From positions 124,001 through 188,000 of the forward strand of contig CAVWDE010000008.1 of NCBI GenBank assembly GCA_963753685.1: a DNA stretch of 64,000 nucleotides. The letters run 5' to 3'. A model generated the notes under the pieces. It made no database searches. It saw only the letters and a list, made by a program, of their open reading frames with translations, and was not told where the DNA came from. Within the stretch, counting starts at the first letter, position 1. Every line of letters begins with the position of its first letter. A program made the translations under genes and the position numbers. Below are positions 60,116 through 64,000 of the stretch, piece after piece. The stretch is from DATAOG01 sp963753685 (lineage in GTDB: Bacteria > Pseudomonadota > Alphaproteobacteria > Geminicoccales > Geminicoccaceae).

Positions 60116-61765
60116 ATGAGCAGGAACACGGTCGAGCAGATCATCAGCCGGTTCGGCTCGCAGCAGCGGGTCGCGGAACTGCTGGGCATCTGGCAGACCG
60201 CGGTCAGCGGCTGGGTGCGCCGCGGCGCGATCCCGACCAGGAGACAGGAGCAGCTGTTAAGACTTGCCCAACGCGAGGGTGTCAGTCTGTCGCCCGCGGA
60301 CTTCTTCGCCGCCGCGGAGCTGCTGTCCGAAGCCCCGCCGGGTTCGGCGAACGGTTCGAACGGTCGGACCGCCATGGGCGGCGAGGCGATTGCCGCTCAT
60401 GTTCACTTGAGTCCGGCCAGCATCAACCCGTCCAGCGTCAACCCGAGAGGCGCGCTGATGAACGACACCGCCAAGGTCATCCCGCTCTCAGCCGACGTCG
60501 GGCCCGCGCCGGCCGCGGGCGCGCCGGCCAAAGACCTGTACGAGGTCGGCACGATCCCGCCGCTCGGCCACGTGCCCAGGAACATGTATGCCTGGGTGAT
60601 CCGGCGCGAGCGTCACGGCGAGCCGGGCACAGCCATGCAGCAGGAGGTGGTGCCGACGCCCGCCCTCGACAGCGACGAGGTCCTGGTCATGGTGATGGCC
60701 GCGGGCGTCAACTACAATGGCATCTGGGCGGCGCTTGGCAAGCCGGTCTCGGTGTTCGACGTCCACAAGGCCGCCTATCACGTCGCGGGCTCGGATGCCG
60801 CCGGCATCGTCTGGGCGGTCGGCGCCAGGGTCAAGCGTTGGAAGGTGGGCGATGAGGTAGTCGTGCACTGCAACCAGGACGACGGCGACGACGAGGAGTG
60901 CAACGGCGGCGATCCGATGAACTCCCCTTCGCAGCGGATCTGGGGGTACGAGACCCCGGACGGCTCGTTCGCGCAGTTCTGCCGGGTGCAGTCGCGCCAG
61001 CTGATGCCCCGGCCGCGCCATCTGACCTGGGAGGAGAGCGGCTGCTACGTGTTAACACTTGCAACCGCCTACCGCATGTTGTTCGGGCACCCGCCCCATG
61101 GCCTCAAGCCAGGCGATAACGTGTTGGTCTGGGGCGGGGCGGGCGGGCTCGGCTCAATGGCGATCCAGATCATCGCCGCCTCGGGCGGCAACGCGATCGC
61201 GGTCATCTCGGACGAGGACAAGCGCGAGTTCGTGGTCTCGCTCGGCGCCAGGGGGGCCATCAACCGCAGCCAGTTCGACTGCTGGGGCCAGCTGCCCGAC
61301 ATCGACGACGCCGAGGGCTACGCCCTCTACATGAAAAAGGTCCGGGAATTCGGCAAGGCGATCTGGGCGATCACCGGCAAGGGCAACGACGTCGACATGG
61401 TGTTCGAGCACCCGGGCGAGGCGACCTTTCCGGTCTCGGCGTTCGTGGTCAAGCGCGGCGGCATGGTCGTGATCTGTGCCGGCACCTCGGGCTACAATCT
61501 GACCCTCGATGCGCGTTTCCTCTGGATGCGCCAGAAGCGCATGCAGGGCAGCCATTTCGCCAATCTGAAGCAGGCAAGTGCCGCCAATCAGATGGTCGTG
61601 ACCCGCAAGGTCGATCCCTGCATGTCGGAGGTGTTCGCCTGGCACGACATCCCGCGCGCCCACGACAAGATGCGCCGCAACCAGCACAAGCCTGGCAACA
61701 TGGCCGTGCTGGTCCAGGCCAAGCGGCCGGGCCTGCGCACGCTCGAGGACGCTATCGAGGCCTGA
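60116..61765 (+). CDS. ccr: helix-turn-helix domain fused in frame to crotonyl-CoA carboxylase/reductase
   Basis: 549 residues from ATG 60116 (GGGGAGACGAGGTG upstream). Residues 4-66 (IISRFGSQQRVAELLGIWQTAV, GWVRRGAIPTRRQEQL, SLSPADFF) form a YdaS/carph-isopro-like helix-turn-helix; 70-114 is a Pro/Ser/Asn linker; 115-549 is full-length Ccr (KDLYEVGTIPPLGHVP, GWGVNYNGIW-type core, HCNQDDGDDEECNGGDPM, FEHPGEATFPVS). Ccr makes (2S)-ethylmalonyl-CoA from crotonyl-CoA, CO2 and NADPH. No stop separates the two parts. A second start at 60458 has its own ribosome site, so both fused and Ccr-only products are possible. Confidence 0.85.
   Translation: MSRNTVEQIISRFGSQQRVAELLGIWQTAVSGWVRRGAIPTRRQEQLLRLAQREGVSLSPADFFAAAELLSEAPPGSANGSNGRTAMGGEAIAAHVHLSPASINPSSVNPRGALMNDTAKVIPLSADVGPAPAAGAPAKDLYEVGTIPPLGHVPRNMYAWVIRRERHGEPGTAMQQEVVPTPALDSDEVLVMVMAAGVNYNGIWAALGKPVSVFDVHKAAYHVAGSDAAGIVWAVGARVKRWKVGDEVVVHCNQDDGDDEECNGGDPMNSPSQRIWGYETPDGSFAQFCRVQSRQLMPRPRHLTWEESGCYVLTLATAYRMLFGHPPHGLKPGDNVLVWGGAGGLGSMAIQIIAASGGNAIAVISDEDKREFVVSLGARGAINRSQFDCWGQLPDIDDAEGYALYMKKVREFGKAIWAITGKGNDVDMVFEHPGEATFPVSAFVVKRGGMVVICAGTSGYNLTLDARFLWMRQKRMQGSHFANLKQASAANQMVVTRKVDPCMSEVFAWHDIPRAHDKMRRNQHKPGNMAVLVQAKRPGLRTLEDAIEA
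60445..60460 (+). promoter_or_regulatory. internal ribosome site and start codon of ccr
   Basis: GAGAGG (60445-60450), seven-base gap, ATG (60458-60460), inside the fused frame. Starting here gives 435 residues beginning MNDTAKVIPL, close to the length and N-terminus of stand-alone Ccr. It suggests that Ccr is made by itself even though the reading frame is continuous with the upstream helix-turn-helix. Confidence 0.7.
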
Positions 61766-61800
61766 GCCGCCGTTCTGGCTGGGGGGGGAGGAGCTGGTCG

Positions 61801-63462
61801 ATGAGCAGGCCGGGCTTTGAAGACGGCGCGGCGCCGGCGCTGCAAGCTTCAGCCGCGGCGGTCGAGGCGGTTGCAGGGCTGCTAGCGCGCGCGATCGACG
61901 CGGTCCGGCACCTGGTGAGCGGCGAGGATGCGCTGGAGCGCGAGCGACTCGAGCGCGAGCAGCACGCGGTCCACGGCCTCGCCTGGCTCGCGACCTGCGT
62001 CGAGGCGCTGCGGCAGATGCAGGGCTGGGCCGAGCGCCTCGAAGCCGCCGGCGCCTTCGGCGAACTCGAGCGGGACCTGTTGGCCGTAGCCTTCGGCGAG
62101 TATATGGCCCGGATCCTGGGCGGCATTCCGATGAGCCAGGGCGAGACCGTGCGCCTGCGCGCGCTCGGCCTCGACGAGGCGGCGATCGGACGGTTCGGCC
62201 AGGGCGCGGTCGACGAGCTGATCCGCGATGGCAACACGACCGCCCGGCGGGCGCGGCTCGCCGCCCTGATCGCGGACGGCCGGTTCGGCGAATGGGGCCT
62301 CGGCGACGACACGCTGGAGCTGATCCGCGAGCAGTTCCGGCGCTTCGCCGAGGAGCAGGTGCGTCCCTACGCCCAGGACTGGCACGCGCGCGACGAGCTG
62401 ATCCCGCAGGCGGTGGTCGACGCCATCGCGGAGCTCGGCGTGTTCGGCCTGACCGTCGCCGAAGCCCATGGCGGCCTCGGGCTCGGCAAGGCCGCGATGT
62501 GCGTGGTCACCGAGGAGCTGGCGCGCGGGTACATCGGCGTGGGCTCGCTCGGCACCCGCTCGGAGATCGCGGCCGAGCTGATCGGCCAAGCCGGCACCGA
62601 GGCTCAGAAGGCCCGCTATCTGCCGAAGATCGCGTCCGGCGAGATCCTGCCGACCGCGGTCTTCACCGAGCCCAACACCGGCTCCGACCTCGCCTCGCTG
62701 CAGACCCGCGCGGTCCGGGACGGCGAGGTTTACCGGGTGCATGGCGCCAAGACCTGGATCACCCATGCCGGTCGCGCCAACCTGATGACCATCCTCTGCC
62801 GCACCGATCCGGGACAGCCCGGCTACCGCGGCCTTTCGATCCTGCTCGCCGAGAAGCCGCGCGGCAGCGGCACCGACCTATTCCCGGTCGCGGGCCTCGC
62901 CGGCGGCGAGATCCCGGTGCTCGGCTACCGCGGGATGAAGGAATACACGCTTGCCTTCGACGGTTTCGCGGTGCCGGCGGATGGCCTGCTCGGCGGGACC
63001 CCGGGCCAGGGCTTCAAGCAGCTGATGGCGACCTTCGAGTCCGCCCGCATCCAGACCGCCGCGCGCGCGGTCGGGGTCGCGCAGAGCGCGCTCGATCACG
63101 GCCTCGCCTACGCCCGCGAGCGGGTCCAGTTCGGCCAGCCGATCTACGCCTTCCCACGGGTCGCCGACAAATTGGTCTGGATGGCGGTCGAGATCATGAT
63201 CGCGCGCCAGCTGACCCTGTTCGCCGCCCGCGAGAAGGATGCCGGCCACCGCTGCGATCTTGAGGCCGGCATGGCCAAGCTGCTCGCCGCCCAGGTCGCC
63301 TGGAGCGCTGCCGACAACGCGCTCCAGATCCACGGCGGCAACGGCTACGCGCTCGAATATCCGATCAGCCGGATCTTCTGCGACGCGCGCATCCTCAACA
63401 TCTTCGAGGGCGCGGCCGAGATCCAGGCCCAGATCATCGCCCGACGCCTGCTCGACGCTTGA
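61801..63462 (+). CDS. mcd: methylsuccinyl-CoA dehydrogenase
   Basis: 553 residues, FAD enzyme that oxidises methylsuccinyl-CoA to mesaconyl-CoA. It has the long N-terminal extension (about 1-170) special to Mcd, then the acyl-CoA dehydrogenase core: GLTVAEAHGGLGLG, TEPNTGSDLASLQT, GAKTWITHAGRAN, RVQFGQPI, and QIHGGNGYALEYPISRIFCDARI. The third pathway step beside ccr and ecm. It begins 35 bp after ccr and is probably cotranscribed. Confidence 0.92.
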   Translation: MSRPGFEDGAAPALQASAAAVEAVAGLLARAIDAVRHLVSGEDALERERLEREQHAVHGLAWLATCVEALRQMQGWAERLEAAGAFGELERDLLAVAFGEYMARILGGIPMSQGETVRLRALGLDEAAIGRFGQGAVDELIRDGNTTARRARLAALIADGRFGEWGLGDDTLELIREQFRRFAEEQVRPYAQDWHARDELIPQAVVDAIAELGVFGLTVAEAHGGLGLGKAAMCVVTEELARGYIGVGSLGTRSEIAAELIGQAGTEAQKARYLPKIASGEILPTAVFTEPNTGSDLASLQTRAVRDGEVYRVHGAKTWITHAGRANLMTILCRTDPGQPGYRGLSILLAEKPRGSGTDLFPVAGLAGGEIPVLGYRGMKEYTLAFDGFAVPADGLLGGTPGQGFKQLMATFESARIQTAARAVGVAQSALDHGLAYARERVQFGQPIYAFPRVADKLVWMAVEIMIARQLTLFAAREKDAGHRCDLEAGMAKLLAAQVAWSAADNALQIHGGNGYALEYPISRIFCDARILNIFEGAAEIQAQIIARRLLDA

Positions 63463-63490
63463 GGGGCTGAGGCCGCTTGGCCGCCAAAGA

Positions 63491-63516
63491 GAACGGGCGG
63501 CTCGTGCCGCCCGTTC
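63491..63516. terminator. bidirectional terminator hairpin after mcd
   Basis: Perfect 11-bp stem GAACGGGCGGC / GCCGCCCGTTC with loop TCGT, between the convergent mcd and OmpA genes. The tails are only weakly T-rich on both sides (CTGATTCTT on plus, TCTTT on minus). Confidence 0.75.
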
Positions 63517-63578
63517 CTGATTCTTGGACAGGCTGTGAGATCGCCGCGGGCTCAACCGGACGATCAGGTTGCGCGCTG

Positions 63579-64000
63579 CTAGTGCTTGAAGTCGATCGTC
63601 GCGCGCCGGTTCGCCTGATCCGGGGTGTTGTCCGGAGTCTGGACCGCAAGCTGAGTCTCGCCAAACGCTTCGGTCGTGACGATGTGCGCCGGAATGCCCG
63701 CCTTGACCAGCTCGGCCGCGACCGTGTTGGCCCGGCGCTGCGACAGCTTCATGTTGTAGTCGGGTGGACCGGCGGTGTCGGTATGGCCGCCGACAGTGAT
63801 GCCGCCCAGCTCGCGACCCTTGATATCGGCGATGATCGAGTTGAGCGTCGTCTCGGCTTTCGGATTGAGATCGGCCTTGTCGAAGGCGAAGTAGATCACG
63901 CCGCTCGCGGGCAGCGGCTCCGGCGGCGCGGCGGGCGCGATCTGGGCGATCGGCTGCGCCATCGCCTCCGGGCAGTCGTAGGTGTGGAGGGTGAGAACGG
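63579..64000 (-). CDS. OmpA family protein, 5' end beyond the window
   Basis: At least 140 residues. The C-terminal OmpA domain has YFAFDKADLNPKAETTLNSI, GGHTDTAGPPDYNMKLSQRRANTVAAELVKAG and the peptidoglycan-binding Asp and Arg. The frame stays open to the right edge (LHTYDCPEAMAQP), and ATG 63962 has its GGAGG only two bases upstream, too close, so the gene very likely continues outside. Anchors outer membrane to peptidoglycan. Converges with mcd. Confidence 0.85.
   Translation of the reverse strand, partial: VLTLHTYDCPEAMAQPIAQIAPAAPPEPLPASGVIYFAFDKADLNPKAETTLNSIIADIKGRELGGITVGGHTDTAGPPDYNMKLSQRRANTVAAELVKAGIPAHIVTTEAFGETQLAVQTPDNTPDQANRRATIDFKH

Overview
The window is about 64 kb of a very GC-rich chromosome from an alphaproteobacterium, probably of Rhodospirillales type. 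The evidence for this is the F0 ATP synthase cluster with paired b' and b subunits, the gene order hemE-hemJ-rho-mnmE-mnmG-rsmG-parA-parB, a sufBCDS-sufT operon led by an Rrf2 regulator, and an ethylmalonyl-CoA pathway cluster. The species cannot be named from the sequence alone. Almost everything is chromosomal housekeeping. I see no rRNA, tRNA, CRISPR array, insertion sequence or prophage.

Layout. 1-1440: end of the F0 operon (atpB fragment, atpE, two b-type subunits). 1480-9172: a GST-like protein, a large SAM/cyclase/ATPase/TPR signalling protein, a DUF599 membrane protein, a class I glutamine amidotransferase, an rRNA pseudouridine synthase, two DUF2905 genes and rsmD. 9090-15046: an RhlE-type helicase, a solute-binding protein, a DUF883/membrane pair, an SMP-30-like protein and HMG-CoA lyase. 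15049-21036: a CoA-transferase, a sodium:solute symporter with a small partner, an ECF sigma/RskA anti-sigma/fasciclin module and a HisP-type ATPase. 21234-24787: a response regulator with a degenerate GGDEF domain, rlmE-ppx and a lipoprotein. 24868-29577: a tandem glycine riboswitch followed by gcvT-gcvH-gcvP.

29699-45101 is the replication and segregation neighbourhood. ppsR and hemE diverge around a 393 bp spacer with an AT-rich end, which is the best candidate for the chromosome origin. The arm to the right carries hemE, hemJ, rho, mnmE, mnmG, rsmG, parA and parB pointing away from it. A perfect parS site lies inside rsmG. Three minus-strand genes (a putative RHH protein, a quinone oxidoreductase and a DUF255 protein) interrupt rho-mnmE, and an AT-rich patch with a secreted beta-barrel-like protein interrupts mnmE-mnmG.

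45204-51095 is the suf operon, read leftwards from a promoter with a perfect TTGACA box and an inverted-repeat operator. 51194-57900 holds a radical SAM protein, an S9 peptidase, two hydrolases, gluQ and an oxidoreductase. 57984-63462 is an ethylmalonyl-CoA pathway island: ecm is divergent from ccr-mcd. The ccr reading frame is fused in frame to an N-terminal helix-turn-helix domain. The short spacer to ecm holds two perfect palindromes and back-to-back promoters whose -35 boxes share one palindrome. This is the most novel-looking arrangement in the window. The right edge cuts an OmpA-family gene.

Convergent and tandem genes often overlap by 4 to 83 bp. Non-ATG starts are common, and two genes (gcvT and the fasciclin gene) seem to lack any ATG, GTG or well-placed TTG start.
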